The position numbers and the translations under genes are program-made. A stretch of 43,417 nucleotides of DNA from Paenibacillus helianthi (GTDB lineage Bacteria > Bacillota > Bacilli > Paenibacillales > Paenibacillaceae), in contig NZ_LVWI01000065.1 of assembly GCF_001909055.1 (NCBI RefSeq), positions 1 to 43,417 of the forward strand. Reading direction: 5' to 3'. Shown one piece after another: positions 1 through 8,682 of this stretch. The notes beneath the pieces are model-generated. The model was given only the letters and a program-made list of their open reading frames with translations. It made no database searches and was not told the DNA's origin. The stretch's first letter is position 1. Every line of letters starts with the position of its first letter.

Positions 1-1
1 C

Positions 2-1534
2 TCCATATTGAGACTATCAAGTGAATTTTTGCAAAAAGTATTGGGTAACCGATTGAAAAATGGAATATCTATTATATTTAGAAAACAGATTACTGAAAAA
101 GCTTATGAAGTGGAATATGTTCATTTCGATGATAAAGAATTTTGTAATAAACTAAAAAGAGCCGAACAAGTTGTTGGAGAAGATTTATTAAACATATTGT
201 TCAATTTCGAATCAGCGCTTGCAATTGGATCATCTTTGTTCAGTATTATATTGTTAACGATAACTGAACGATTTTATGTCGTTTCCGTTATAATCATGTT
301 AATGATTGTTGTTAACTTATGTATAAAGATGAGAACTGAAATTATAGTTAGGAAATTCAATCGAGAAATGACTCTTGAAGGCAGGACAGGGGATTATTTA
401 AGAGATATTCTAAGCAATTCAAAGTTTGTACGAGAGATGAGGATATACAATTCAGCAAGCTATTTTATGGATTTGTGGGAAAAAACAATAAAGTATCAGC
501 ATAACAAACGAATGACGAAAAGACGTTCTGAGATCAAAATAGGTATGATTACGACCACTATCCAGTCCATTTCTATTTTCATTGTATTATATCTGCTTAT
601 CAAAGACATCTCAATGATTGAAAACATATCAATCGGTTTGATATCTACGATATTTTTAGCCCTTGTTCAATCTGGAAATAAGATTTTAACACTAACATGG
701 CCACTAAGCAAACTTTATATCAACTGCACAAGATTGTATGATTTTCATGAATTCATGACCTATCCTAGCGCTGAAAATCAATCAATAGATCTAGCGATCC
801 CTATTCATTCAGTGAATATGGAGAATGTAAACTTTCGCTACAAAAATTCTGAGAGTGATGTTCTATCAAATATCAATCTTGATATCAAAAAAAATGAAAA
901 GGTTGTGATCGTAGGAAACAATGGAGCTGGTAAATCAACTTTAATAAAGTGCATAATTGGGCTTTATGAACCAAATGAAGGTCAGATTCTTTGGAATCAT
1001 GAAAGAAAAAGAGTCAATAATTTCTCAATTATATTCCAAAATTACATTAAATTCGAAATGACTTTAAGAGAAAATGTTTCCTTGGGGAATCTTAAACAAA
1101 TCAATAATGATGAATTAATTATTGAAACATTGAGAAAATGCAATTGTTATGATATTTATGAGAAACTTGGTGATCTCGATGTACCATTAGGCAGAAATAT
1201 TGAAAATGGGCAAGAACTTTCAGGTGGTCAATGGCAAAAGTTAGCGATTGCTCGAGCGTTATTTAGTGATTCAAATCTATTGATTTTTGATGAGCCTACA
1301 TCAGCTATAGATCCGAAGACGGAAGTTGAAATCATGAATAATATTTTTTGCTTATGTGAGAATAAAACAGCTATTTTTATTTCACATCGATTGGGCTGGG
1401 CTAAAAATGCCAATCGTATAATTGTTATAGATAATGGTAGGGTTATTGAACAAGGTACACATACTGAACTGATCAACAAACTGGGTGCGTATTATAAAAT
1501 GTACAGTTTGCAAGCATCCTGGTACAGAGAGTGA
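2..1534 (+). CDS. ABC exporter, permease-ATPase fusion (5' end cut by window)
   Basis: Half-size ABC exporter subunit: an N-terminal membrane domain followed by an ATPase domain, expected to export a peptide or other small molecule. The visible reading frame is open to the window edge (TTG at 8 is only the first possible start codon), and about 510 residues are present against the usual 570-600, so the first membrane helices lie outside the window. Hydrophobic segments are visible at about residues 66-105 and 175-220. The ATPase domain begins near residue 265 and has Walker A GNNGAGKST, signature LSGGQ, Walker B LLIFDEPTS and the switch histidine in FISHR. No C39 peptidase domain is visible in the part present. 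The gene is strikingly AT-rich compared with the genes from 9 kb onward, suggesting horizontal acquisition. A 28-codon ORF and a terminator follow directly, so its cargo may be encoded beside it. The substrate cannot be read from the sequence. Confidence 0.9.
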   Translation, partial: SILRLSSEFLQKVLGNRLKNGISIIFRKQITEKAYEVEYVHFDDKEFCNKLKRAEQVVGEDLLNILFNFESALAIGSSLFSIILLTITERFYVVSVIIMLMIVVNLCIKMRTEIIVRKFNREMTLEGRTGDYLRDILSNSKFVREMRIYNSASYFMDLWEKTIKYQHNKRMTKRRSEIKIGMITTTIQSISIFIVLYLLIKDISMIENISIGLISTIFLALVQSGNKILTLTWPLSKLYINCTRLYDFHEFMTYPSAENQSIDLAIPIHSVNMENVNFRYKNSESDVLSNINLDIKKNEKVVIVGNNGAGKSTLIKCIIGLYEPNEGQILWNHERKRVNNFSIIFQNYIKFEMTLRENVSLGNLKQINNDELIIETLRKCNCYDIYEKLGDLDVPLGRNIENGQELSGGQWQKLAIARALFSDSNLLIFDEPTSAIDPKTEVEIMNNIFCLCENKTAIFISHRLGWAKNANRIIVIDNGRVIEQGTHTELINKLGAYYKMYSLQASWYRE

Positions 1535-1558
1535 ATAAAGAAAGGGAGCGTATGGAGT

Positions 1559-1645
1559 ATGAATTTTAATTTACATATAGTTGCTTTCATAGCGGTGTTA
1601 GGAGGTTTGAGTGAAACTACACTGATCGGAAGCTCCGGCGTGTAG
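1559..1645 (+). CDS. Candidate 28-residue peptide downstream of ABC exporter
   Basis: ATG at 1559 is preceded by AAAGGGAG at about 1540-1547, a good ribosome-binding site, and the frame ends with TAG at 1643. The peptide starts MNFNLHIVAFIAVLGG and ends LSETTLIGSSGV: a hydrophobic front half, a Gly-Gly pair at residues 15-16, and a small Ser/Thr/Gly-rich tail. It begins 25 bp after the exporter stop and just before a strong terminator, so the two are probably one transcript. A Gly-Gly pair is the usual leader cleavage site for peptides exported by peptidase-bearing ABC transporters, but no peptidase domain is visible here. I do not recognise a family. It could be a peptide substrate, a small membrane peptide or a chance ORF. 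Confidence 0.4.
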   Translation: MNFNLHIVAFIAVLGGLSETTLIGSSGV

Positions 1646-1666
1646 TCCGAAGTAAAATGCAAAATC

Positions 1667-1696
1667 GCCCACTGGTTCCGGTTAGTGGGCTTTTTT
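1667..1696 (+). terminator. Rho-independent terminator of the exporter unit
   Basis: GCCCACT (1667-1673) pairs with AGTGGGC (1684-1690) and is followed by six T. It closes the transcript carrying the exporter and the 28-codon ORF. Confidence 0.85.
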
Positions 1697-1896
1697 ATAT
1701 TGGTAAGTGTTTATTGCTTTATTTAACGTCATAGATTGCGTATTTGACGTTTGTAAAATCCCAATTTCGAATGATTCAGTGTATTGATCGGCTTCCTCGT
1801 CCGCTGAATCCTTTGTGAGCCTACCTGTGGCGAGTTATGTGATGAGTTTTTCCTTCGCCCCCCGATAGTAACGGCTCTAACGGCTCTCTACGGGTC

Positions 1897-2040
1897 TCAT
1901 ACGATATAGTTTTCCCTGGCCAATACTGCAAACCCACCCGAATTTGCACCGACATGCGTGTGCTCAAGTGCGTAAGCTCCTGTAAATCCGTTAGCCTCCC
2001 ATAATGCCTCTGATATTAGTAAGTCATTATAAGCAGCAAG
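1897..2040 (-). pseudogene. Unrecognised gene remnant (about 47 codons)
   Basis: On the reverse strand an open frame of 47 codons ends at TGA (1897-1899) and reads with protein-like composition, including LISEALWEANGFTGAYALEH and HTHVGANSGGFAVLAREN. It begins directly after an in-frame TAA and has no start codon or ribosome-binding site, so it looks like the C-terminal end of a lost gene. I do not recognise the family. The rest of 1700-2110 shows no gene I can support. Confidence 0.35.
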
Positions 2041-2159
2041 TTAGCAGGGCATCCTGCAATGATACGGGAGATTTACATATTATTCTGAATGATATAACGT
2101 AAATGCATATAAAAGTGAGGTGTGCAAAATGGAGGAGTCAGTTAATTATCCTTTGAGTT

Positions 2160-2945
2160 TTGCAAAGCAGTGTTTTATATATTTTCTTGTTTGTTTGGTC
2201 GCTTTCAATTTCAGAGATTCTCTATCAAAACGAGAAAACCGATATTGCTGGAGGCATAGAGCCTAATCCATTAAAGAAAATACATGACTTACAACCTCAG
2301 CGTGCCAATGGGACGGCACATGTCACGGTGAAGAAGGACGGAGGCATGGATATTGCATTCAATCTTAAGCTGGATTCACGTGCAGAGTCGCTGGCGGGCG
2401 GTACCATTGAGGATCTGCTTCGCAGCAGACTACAGGCGGCAGGGATTGAACTGCACAAAACAAAAGTGGGCAAATCCACGGAATATCAATTTCTGAAATC
2501 CTATGCCTCCATACAGGATGTGAAGCTGAATGCGGGAAACCTTGATATTGTGGACACACAAGTAGATACCGAAAACAAGTGGCTGTACACTCGGTATGAC
2601 GTGGTGGCCCAGCCCAAGCTGAACGCTTATTCGGATAAAATTCTAGACACCCTTGGAACGCTGAGTGTACCCAAGTCGCTGGTCCGGCTGTTCATGCAGA
2701 GCCAAGAACTGGCGTTCAAACTAACGCTGCCATACAATCTCTATGGTCCTAACAACGCTGACGAGCAGGATGGGAATACACTGACCTGGCACATCACGAT
2801 GGCTGATTCCGAGCCGATGCGTCTGGTGGTGTATGTGCCGGACATCAGGAATATTGTGCTTGCCGGAGGTACAGTTATTGTGCTGCTGGCGGCTGGAGTC
2901 ATTTTTTTCATCAGAAGAAGCAAATCGCGCAAGCCGAAAGCCTAA
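2160..2945 (+). CDS. Membrane-anchored extracytoplasmic protein of unknown function
   Basis: About 260 residues: a hydrophobic N-terminus, a soluble domain with many charged and short beta-like stretches, then a single hydrophobic segment near residues 228-250 and a basic tail (RRSKSRK), the layout of a protein anchored at its C-terminus with its bulk outside the cell. No enzyme motif was recognised. The start is uncertain. In this frame the first start is TTG at 2160, just after an in-frame TGA and without a good ribosome-binding site. A better-placed ATG at 2129 (GTGAGG about 8 bp upstream) opens another frame with an equally hydrophobic N-terminus (FIYFLVCLVAF) that runs into a stop at about 2263. 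A frameshift between 2160 and 2250 is therefore possible. A bidirectional terminator follows. Confidence 0.65.
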   Translation: MQSSVLYIFLFVWSLSISEILYQNEKTDIAGGIEPNPLKKIHDLQPQRANGTAHVTVKKDGGMDIAFNLKLDSRAESLAGGTIEDLLRSRLQAAGIELHKTKVGKSTEYQFLKSYASIQDVKLNAGNLDIVDTQVDTENKWLYTRYDVVAQPKLNAYSDKILDTLGTLSVPKSLVRLFMQSQELAFKLTLPYNLYGPNNADEQDGNTLTWHITMADSEPMRLVVYVPDIRNIVLAGGTVIVLLAAGVIFFIRRSKSRKPKA

Positions 2946-2961
2946 ACATCCTCCAACGCCC

Positions 2962-3010
2962 AAAAAGCCGTGGTCCCAAGGAGCCTTCTCCTTCTGGGCC
3001 GCGGCTTTTT
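2962..3010. terminator. Bidirectional terminator between convergent genes
   Basis: A long hairpin has AAAAAGCCG on the left and CGGCTTTTT on the right, extended by GTCCCA/TGGGCC pairing. A-tract and T-tract on the two sides let it serve both the forward membrane protein and the reverse AraC-type regulator. Confidence 0.85.
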
Positions 3011-3058
3011 GAGAATAGTATGCCGGAATTCATAGGCTTTACGCTATACATTCTTCCG

Positions 3059-5419
3059 TCAATAATCATCCGGCACCACCCGCTGCCTTGCGCCGGCATT
3101 CTCGCGGTACTGGCCGGGGGTCATCCCTTCCTGCTTCCGGAACGAGCGGATGAAATTCTGCGAATTATTGTAGCGTAGCCGGGCGGCAATATCCTTGATC
3201 GGCATGTCGGTCTCCTCCAGCCATTTCTTCGCCATCTTGAACCGGTACATGGCGAGATATTCGCTGAAGTAATATTGCGTCTCCTTGCGGAACACACTGC
3301 TGATATAGTTGGCATTATAGTGCAGCCGGGAAGCACATTCCTCCAGGGTGAGATCCTTGTCATAATCATGCTGGACGATATCGATCAGCTTCTCCGAGAT
3401 ATTATGGTACTGGGCATTCTGCCTGCTGCCAAAGATGCGGATCATCGGCTGGATGACCACCGTCCAGAACCAGTCCTCAATCTCAGCGACGATATGAATA
3501 TCCGTCAGCTCCTCGAATAACGAGCCGTTCACCGGATGAAGCTGGCTCAGGCTGATCCCTGATTCCTGCATCATTATCAGGAGATTGTTCAAGAGGCGTG
3601 TCAGGGGAATCTGGCATTCCTGCGGGGACAGCCCCGGTGAGAAAATACAGCTGAACACCTTGTGCAGCAGGTCCTTTGCCTTCTCGGTATCCGCCAGCTT
3701 AATGGCGTCCATCAGGTCATTTTCTTTATGAGTGGGATAGCTCAGATTGAGATAATGGTTGCCGGAGTTGATATTTTCATATTGAATAATGATGCCCTTA
3801 CCCAGCGTGATCCGGTGTTTCAGGGCTTCAAGGCCTTCCCTGTACGCAATCGACATTTTATCAAAGGCATGGAAGGGCAGGCTCAGCCCGATGCTGGCCG
3901 CAAGCTTCAGATAGTTATTGATCTTCTGCTGCAGCGATTCGGTCAGTGAATAGAGTGTTTTGTGAAAAGACTCTGCATCGCCGTCTGCACTCCCGATCAG
4001 CGTCACGACGGTATGGTCCATGATCACCGGCGCCAGCCGGTTGCTTGATGGGACCAGCTCTTCGATCATATTATGTACGGCGAACAGCAGCAGGCTGAGA
4101 TCTTTTTTCTGATAGCTGTTCTCTTCAGAGAAGTCAATACTGGTCGTAATTACAGCCATGGTCTGCCATTCCTCCAGCTGGGTCTGGTAGCCGAATTGCT
4201 CCAGCTCCTCCAGCAGCTCCCGTTTCTTGATATTCCCCTGAAAGGCCTTGATCAGGACAAAGGTGCGCACCTGCTGGATATGCTGGGCAACCTCCTTCTC
4301 GAGCTGGGACTTGGACTGGAACAGATGATGGACCTGCTCGCCGATGATCTGAAACTCATTCGTATGCCGTTTTCGGATATCCGGCCTGCGCTGGCCCATC
4401 TGGTTCAGCAGACGCTCTATGGGCGTGTACATTTTGCGGGAGCCGAGCCAGGCCAGCAGAACGGAGAGCAGCAGCATGAGAGTACATACATATACGGTGT
4501 AGGTTCCGATTTTGTTAGACTCTTTGGTCAGACTTGCGATTGAAGTCACCGAAAGATAGATCCAGCCGTTTTGCTGGGAACGCGTATAGGTGATGGAATA
4601 ATCCTTTTTGTCCATTACGGTCTTGAATTGCCCCGATGGGCTGGCGGCGCTGGAAATTTGCGCGAAATCCTTGAAGCCGCTGGCTGCAGCCGGCTGGCCG
4701 ATGAGGCTCCTGTCCGGGTGCAGCAGAATTCGTCCGGAGCTGTCCAGAACGATAATGCTGTCCAGTGGCTGCAGATCGGAATTGATGAAATCCTGCAGGC
4801 TGCAGGCCGGAATATTGGCAATCGCCAGCCCGTATTTTTGCAGCTTGGTAGTGGGCAGCTTCTTGATCAGGCTGATGTTGTATTCACACCCCGTGACGTT
4901 AATGCTCTCCTCACTGTAGAACAGGGAAGCGGGATTCAGGACCCAGGAAGTTTCGTCAGGCAGATTAATCAGGTTGGTCAGCTGCTCGTAATTCTCGTAT
5001 TCATTCAGACGGTAGAGCCCGGAATTTTTGATCATCCAGTTCTGCCGCTGGTTCAGCAGGATCACATCCTCCAACTTTGTATCAAAAGATTGCATATTGC
5101 GGATTTCTGTACGTATGTCATTATATAAAATGAAATCGGTTACATTTAACGGATTGTTCAGAGCCTTTTTCAATACAGAGGAGTTCACGACCTGATTTAA
5201 GGTCTGATTGACAGTAGCCAGCTTATGCTCTACATTTGATGTAATTTGTAAAATAAGTTCCTTTTTGTTACGGTTAACATTTTTTTGAATTTCGCTGGAG
5301 GATGTGAAGTAAGAAAAAGAACCAATGAACAGCACAGGCAATGTGCTGAGGACAAAGGCGAAAATGGTTAATTTGTTCAGGAAGCTTAAATGTTTCAATA
5401 GATTCAGCACCTTTTGCAT
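3059..5419 (-). CDS. Membrane-bound AraC-family regulator with extracellular sensor
   Basis: A 786-residue one-component sensor. One transmembrane helix lies near residues 14-36 (FAFVLSTLPVLFIGSF) and a second near 305-325 (VCTLMLLLSVLLAWLG), enclosing an extracellular domain of about 270 residues. A cytoplasmic linker follows, then a C-terminal AraC-type DNA-binding domain (about 680-780) with two helix-turn-helix units (LTLEECASRLHYNANYISSV and IKDIAARLRYNNSQNFIRSF) and the family's GMTPGQYR ending. In Paenibacillus such proteins typically sense a carbohydrate or its binding protein and activate an adjacent CUT1 ABC transporter. It is transcribed away from the binding-protein gene at 5583, which fits that role. 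The ATG at 5419 starts just ahead of the first membrane helix. The inducer (probably a pectin fragment) is inferred from neighbours only. Confidence 0.9.
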   Translation of the reverse strand: MQKVLNLLKHLSFLNKLTIFAFVLSTLPVLFIGSFSYFTSSSEIQKNVNRNKKELILQITSNVEHKLATVNQTLNQVVNSSVLKKALNNPLNVTDFILYNDIRTEIRNMQSFDTKLEDVILLNQRQNWMIKNSGLYRLNEYENYEQLTNLINLPDETSWVLNPASLFYSEESINVTGCEYNISLIKKLPTTKLQKYGLAIANIPACSLQDFINSDLQPLDSIIVLDSSGRILLHPDRSLIGQPAAASGFKDFAQISSAASPSGQFKTVMDKKDYSITYTRSQQNGWIYLSVTSIASLTKESNKIGTYTVYVCTLMLLLSVLLAWLGSRKMYTPIERLLNQMGQRRPDIRKRHTNEFQIIGEQVHHLFQSKSQLEKEVAQHIQQVRTFVLIKAFQGNIKKRELLEELEQFGYQTQLEEWQTMAVITTSIDFSEENSYQKKDLSLLLFAVHNMIEELVPSSNRLAPVIMDHTVVTLIGSADGDAESFHKTLYSLTESLQQKINNYLKLAASIGLSLPFHAFDKMSIAYREGLEALKHRITLGKGIIIQYENINSGNHYLNLSYPTHKENDLMDAIKLADTEKAKDLLHKVFSCIFSPGLSPQECQIPLTRLLNNLLIMMQESGISLSQLHPVNGSLFEELTDIHIVAEIEDWFWTVVIQPMIRIFGSRQNAQYHNISEKLIDIVQHDYDKDLTLEECASRLHYNANYISSVFRKETQYYFSEYLAMYRFKMAKKWLEETDMPIKDIAARLRYNNSQNFIRSFRKQEGMTPGQYRENAGARQRVVPDDY

Positions 5420-5528
5420 GAATTAGAAGCAGTCGCCTGTCTTCAGTGTATGCATCACGAAGGATAATAACAATAATCATCTGGTGCCGCAATAATCATT
5501 TTCTCTATTTATCCCTATCAAATGCAAT

Positions 5529-5559
5529 TTGTACATCAATTAGGAGTGAAATGTATAAT
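5529..5559 (+). promoter_or_regulatory. Possible sigma-A promoter for first binding-protein gene
   Basis: TTGTAC at 5529-5534 and a perfect TATAAT at 5554-5559 are separated by 19 bp, slightly long. It lies in the divergent gap between the AraC-type sensor and the binding protein, 24 bp before the start codon. The long spacer would fit activator dependence. Confidence 0.4.
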
Positions 5560-5582
5560 TTATAGGCCAGGAGGATACATGG

Positions 5583-7106
5583 ATGTTCAGACCGGACTTG
5601 GGGCGCAGGGCTGCCCGATATAGCTGTGTGCTTGTTCTGCTTGTGATGATGATTATGTTAAGCGCTTGCAGCGGGGAGGATGCTGCAGGCAGCGGCTCCG
5701 GCGGAGAGGTTCCGTCGATTTCCATCCTGGCACCGCTCCATTTCCCTCAAACCCCGGCCAAAGATATTGTTGCGGAGATTGAGAAGCTGACCGGTGTGGG
5801 GCTGGAGATCACTTGGGTTCCAGAGGGCGTCTATACCGACAAAATGAATACGGCGATGGCGACCGGCTCCCTGGGTAAAGTCACTTTTGTAAAGGTTACG
5901 GATTATAATCTGGTCAAAAATGCAATCCGCTCGGGGGCCTTCTGGGAGATTGGTCCCTATCTTAAGGATTTCCCGAACCTGAAGCAACTGGACCCCTCAA
6001 TTCTGAATCAGACTGCTGTGGACGGGAAGTTCTACGGCCTGTACACGGAGCGCCCATCCTCCAGACAAGGAATTATCATCCGCAAGGATTGGCTCGATCG
6101 TCTCCATTTGAACAAACCGCAGACGCTGGAGGAGCTGTATAACGTCATCAAGGAGTTCACCTATAATGACCCCGACGGCAACGGAAAACCGGATACGCTG
6201 GGCCTGGTTGACCGCAATGATCTGGTGTATGGAGTATTCAAGACGCTTAGCTCCTACTTCGGTACGCCGAATAACTGGAAGCTGGTGAACGGCCAGTTCA
6301 TCCCTGAATTTGAGACGCCTGAATATATGGATACGATGAACTTTATGAAGCAATTGTACAATGGAAAAATGATGAATCAGGATTTCGCCTTAACCAGCAA
6401 GGAGGTGCAGCGGGATAAGTTCATACGGGGCAGCGCTGGCATGTTCATCGGGAGTATGACCGATGTGCAGCGTCTCTCGATTGAGGCCCAAGCCAGCAAT
6501 CCCGCCGCCGAGCTGACCTTGATTAACCGGATCCAAGGGCCGGATGGCTACAAGGTATGGTCCATTCCCAACTACAACGGACTCTATCTCTTTTCCAAAA
6601 AGGCCATTGCCACGGAGAAGGAGCTGAAGGAAGTACTCGGATTTTTTGACCGGACGATGGATAAGGATGTCGCCAATCTGATGAAATACGGATTTGAAGG
6701 GCGGCACTATAAGCTGGAGGACGGCAAAGTGATTCTCCCGGAGGAAACCTCGCAGCTTCGTGTGAATGAGGTGAGTCCGCTCTACTCCCTGATGATCGCG
6801 GATATCGGCAACAAGAACATTATGGAGGTGGCGCAAAAAGAGCAGCTGACCGCCCTCGCTGACCAGCTCAGCGAAGACAATGAGCAGTTCCTGGTCGATG
6901 ATCCGACCGTCAGCCTCAGCTCACCAACCTTTGACGAAAAGAATACCGAGCTCTCGGCCATTATCGTGGATGCTACCTACAATTATATCCTGGGCAATAT
7001 CTCCGCCGAAGGCTTCCGCCAGGAGGTAGAGAAGTGGAAGGCAAGCGGCGGCAATCTGATTATTCAGGAGTATGGGGAGGCGGAGAAGGCGGCGGAGAGG
7101 GAATAG
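5583..7106 (+). CDS. CUT1 extracellular solute-binding lipoprotein (copy 1)
   Basis: Sugar-binding component of an ABC importer, tethered outside the membrane. A basic N-terminus and hydrophobic stretch lead to the lipobox LSAC with the lipidated cysteine at residue 29, then a Ser/Gly-rich linker and about 470 residues of binding domain. It is clearly paralogous to the binding protein at 9080; the segments DPDGNGKPDTLGLVDRND and FGTPNNW recur there with small changes. The DxDGNGxxDT stretch resembles the calcium-binding loop often seen in oligogalacturonide/rhamnogalacturonide binding proteins. AGGAGG sits about 8 bp before ATG 5583. No permease follows it directly; the only permease pair lies beyond 10.7 kb. 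Its 3' third is duplicated at 7761-8108. Confidence 0.9.
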   Translation: MFRPDLGRRAARYSCVLVLLVMMIMLSACSGEDAAGSGSGGEVPSISILAPLHFPQTPAKDIVAEIEKLTGVGLEITWVPEGVYTDKMNTAMATGSLGKVTFVKVTDYNLVKNAIRSGAFWEIGPYLKDFPNLKQLDPSILNQTAVDGKFYGLYTERPSSRQGIIIRKDWLDRLHLNKPQTLEELYNVIKEFTYNDPDGNGKPDTLGLVDRNDLVYGVFKTLSSYFGTPNNWKLVNGQFIPEFETPEYMDTMNFMKQLYNGKMMNQDFALTSKEVQRDKFIRGSAGMFIGSMTDVQRLSIEAQASNPAAELTLINRIQGPDGYKVWSIPNYNGLYLFSKKAIATEKELKEVLGFFDRTMDKDVANLMKYGFEGRHYKLEDGKVILPEETSQLRVNEVSPLYSLMIADIGNKNIMEVAQKEQLTALADQLSEDNEQFLVDDPTVSLSSPTFDEKNTELSAIIVDATYNYILGNISAEGFRQEVEKWKASGGNLIIQEYGEAEKAAERE

Positions 7107-7240
7107 GATTGAATAGATATTCTTTTACACTCGTTGTCAGCTCGTAATAAGTACCACAATGAGAGCAAGAGCGAATCCACCTTGATTGTGACCCACAGAT
7201 GGAGTGGTGCGACTCATTGACCTTTTTGGCCGGGAAATCT

Positions 7241-7288
7241 AGTAAAAACATTTATTACGTCCTTATGGATGTAATAAATGTTTTTACT
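7241..7288 (-). terminator. 18-bp perfect hairpin at the 3' end of the VanZ-like gene
   Basis: AGTAAAAACATTTATTAC (7241-7258) is an exact inverted copy of 7271-7288, with a 12-base loop. The arms include the last codons and stop of the reverse-strand VanZ-like gene. The T-rich right arm makes it a plausible terminator on that strand. Confidence 0.65.
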
Positions 7289-7734
7289 ATTGAATAAAAA
7301 ATATAGCCAATTATGGCCCCGCTGGTATTAACGATAACATCATCTATATCAGCAACTCCAAGTAGAGTGATAAACTGAAGCAATTCAACTGTTGCAATTA
7401 ACCCAATGGAAATCCCTATTGCTTTTACGAAGCTCGGTTTAGATAAAAGCATGGGGATTAACAGGCCCATTGGTATAAACACAATTACATTAGCGATTAA
7501 ATTATGCATAGCTGGCCCGCCAGTGCCTGACATTATCAACTTAATTGAAGGCCAAAGAGTTTCAAAAGGTCTTATTTGTAAATGCCAATAACCGTTTTTT
7601 ATTAATTCTATTCTATCTTTGATGCGATCAATCAGACTTCCGAAATCACCAAAGAACTTTATAATGACAAAATTGAAGACCAAGATTAAGTAGAAAATAA
7701 AAATATATTTTACAGTTTTTTTTGGATTCACCAT
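7255..7734 (-). CDS. VanZ-like family membrane protein
   Basis: A 159-residue membrane protein with about four helices. It carries VanZ-like family hallmarks: NLIANVIVFIPMGLLIP in the middle, then ELLQF, then DIDDVIVNTSGAIIGY. VanZ itself gives low-level teicoplanin resistance, but most VanZ-like proteins have no assigned role, so no resistance claim is made. AAAGGGGG sits at normal distance before ATG 7734. The gene is AT-rich and lies on the opposite strand between the intact binding-protein gene and a broken duplicate of its 3' end, so it appears to have entered the locus during or after that duplication. No transposase is beside it. Confidence 0.85.
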   Translation of the reverse strand: MVNPKKTVKYIFIFYLILVFNFVIIKFFGDFGSLIDRIKDRIELIKNGYWHLQIRPFETLWPSIKLIMSGTGGPAMHNLIANVIVFIPMGLLIPMLLSKPSFVKAIGISIGLIATVELLQFITLLGVADIDDVIVNTSGAIIGYIFYSIVKTFITSIRT

Positions 7735-7760
7735 TATTCCCCCTTTCCAAAGTATAGTTT

Positions 7761-8108
7761 CTCCCTGAAGAAACCTCGCAGCTGCGTGTGAATGAGGTGA
7801 GCCCGCTCTACTCCCTGATGATCGCGGATATCGGCAACAAGAACATTATGGAGGTGGCGCAAAAAGAGCAGCTGACCGCTCTCGCTGACCAGATTAGCGA
7901 AGACAATGAGCAGTTCCTGGTCGATGATCCGACCGTCAGCCTCAGCTCGGCAACCTTTGACGAAAAGAATACCGAGCTGAGGCCATTATCGTGGATGCCA
8001 CCTACAATTATATCCTGGGCAATATCTCCGCCGAAGGCTTCCGCCAGGAGGTAGAGAAGCGGAAGGCAGGCGGCGGCAATCTGATTATTCAGGAGTATGG
8101 GGAGGCGG
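7761..8108 (+). pseudogene. Partial duplicate of the CUT1 binding-protein gene (3' third)
   Basis: This stretch matches 6735-7083 of the intact binding-protein gene almost base for base, with scattered substitutions and one base missing near 7979 (GAGCTGAGGCC here, GAGCTCTCGGCC there), which breaks the frame. Homology begins abruptly at CTCC (7761) and stops at about 8108, before the original stop codon. There is no N-terminus, start or signal peptide. It is the remnant of a second binding-protein gene or a segmental duplication. The divergence suggests it is not very recent. Confidence 0.9.
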
Positions 8109-8219
8109 CTGCTGCTGAACTCCATTCGAACTTTTTTCCGTGACATATTTGTAGCGTAGTACGTAGCAGGGAGGCAAAACCCAAAAGGCAAACCCTCTCC
8201 GTTATTTTTATGTTTATCG

Positions 8220-8548
8220 TCAGTTTTCTTTGTGCTTGTATTGCTGATGACCATCATCTACACCCTGTACAGGTGCCATACTATATTGATATATTCGCTC
8301 CTTCTCTTTGCGGTAGAAATATCTATTGTCTTTATCATCATTGAAAATAACAGTTGTACTTACCAATGGGGCCTTTCCAACTTGTGTATATATTTTATTT
8401 ATATCTATTTTTGTGTAACCTCTTTGGTTAAATAAGTAAGATTGAATTTCTTGATTCATTTTATTTTTATACATTTGGAGACTTATTGTGGCTCCTAAAA
8501 CTAGTAATATAATTATTGAAACGAATGAAGTTTTTGTTTTTTTGTCAT
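8220..8548 (-). pseudogene. DUF3139-type membrane-anchored protein, one-base frameshift near the start
   Basis: The long frame encodes 84 residues from an internal ATG (8474). The sequence, with IQSYLFNQRGY, FNDDKDNRYFY and a short basic tail, resembles DUF3139 proteins. Those begin with a transmembrane helix, missing from this frame. Upstream, ATG at 8548 with AAGGGATGG before it starts MTKK and then runs out of frame at an A7 tract. Adding one A restores MTKKTKTSFVSIIILLVLG, a proper membrane anchor joined to the rest. So this is either a one-base deletion in a homopolymer or a sequencing error. The gene is AT-rich like the VanZ-like gene nearby. Confidence 0.7.
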
Positions 8549-8682
8549 AAAACCATCCCTTATTTCAAAAAAACAGATGTTTATTTACATAAAAATGGAA
8601 TAAACTATATTGTACATATTAACATATTAGTTAACAAAATGGATCAGTTCTGTTTCTGCCAAGAATAAGCTTGCTTCCTGCC

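Noticed and set aside
7060..7251. Reverse ORF of 63 codons with a CSHCGT motif
   Set aside because: A possible zinc-ribbon fragment, but it has no ribosome-binding site, overlaps the binding-protein 3' end and cannot be tied to any transposase family.
7255..7734. Calling the VanZ-like gene a glycopeptide resistance gene
   Set aside because: Only the VanZ-like family is supported. There is no vanHAX or regulator nearby, and most family members have no known resistance role.
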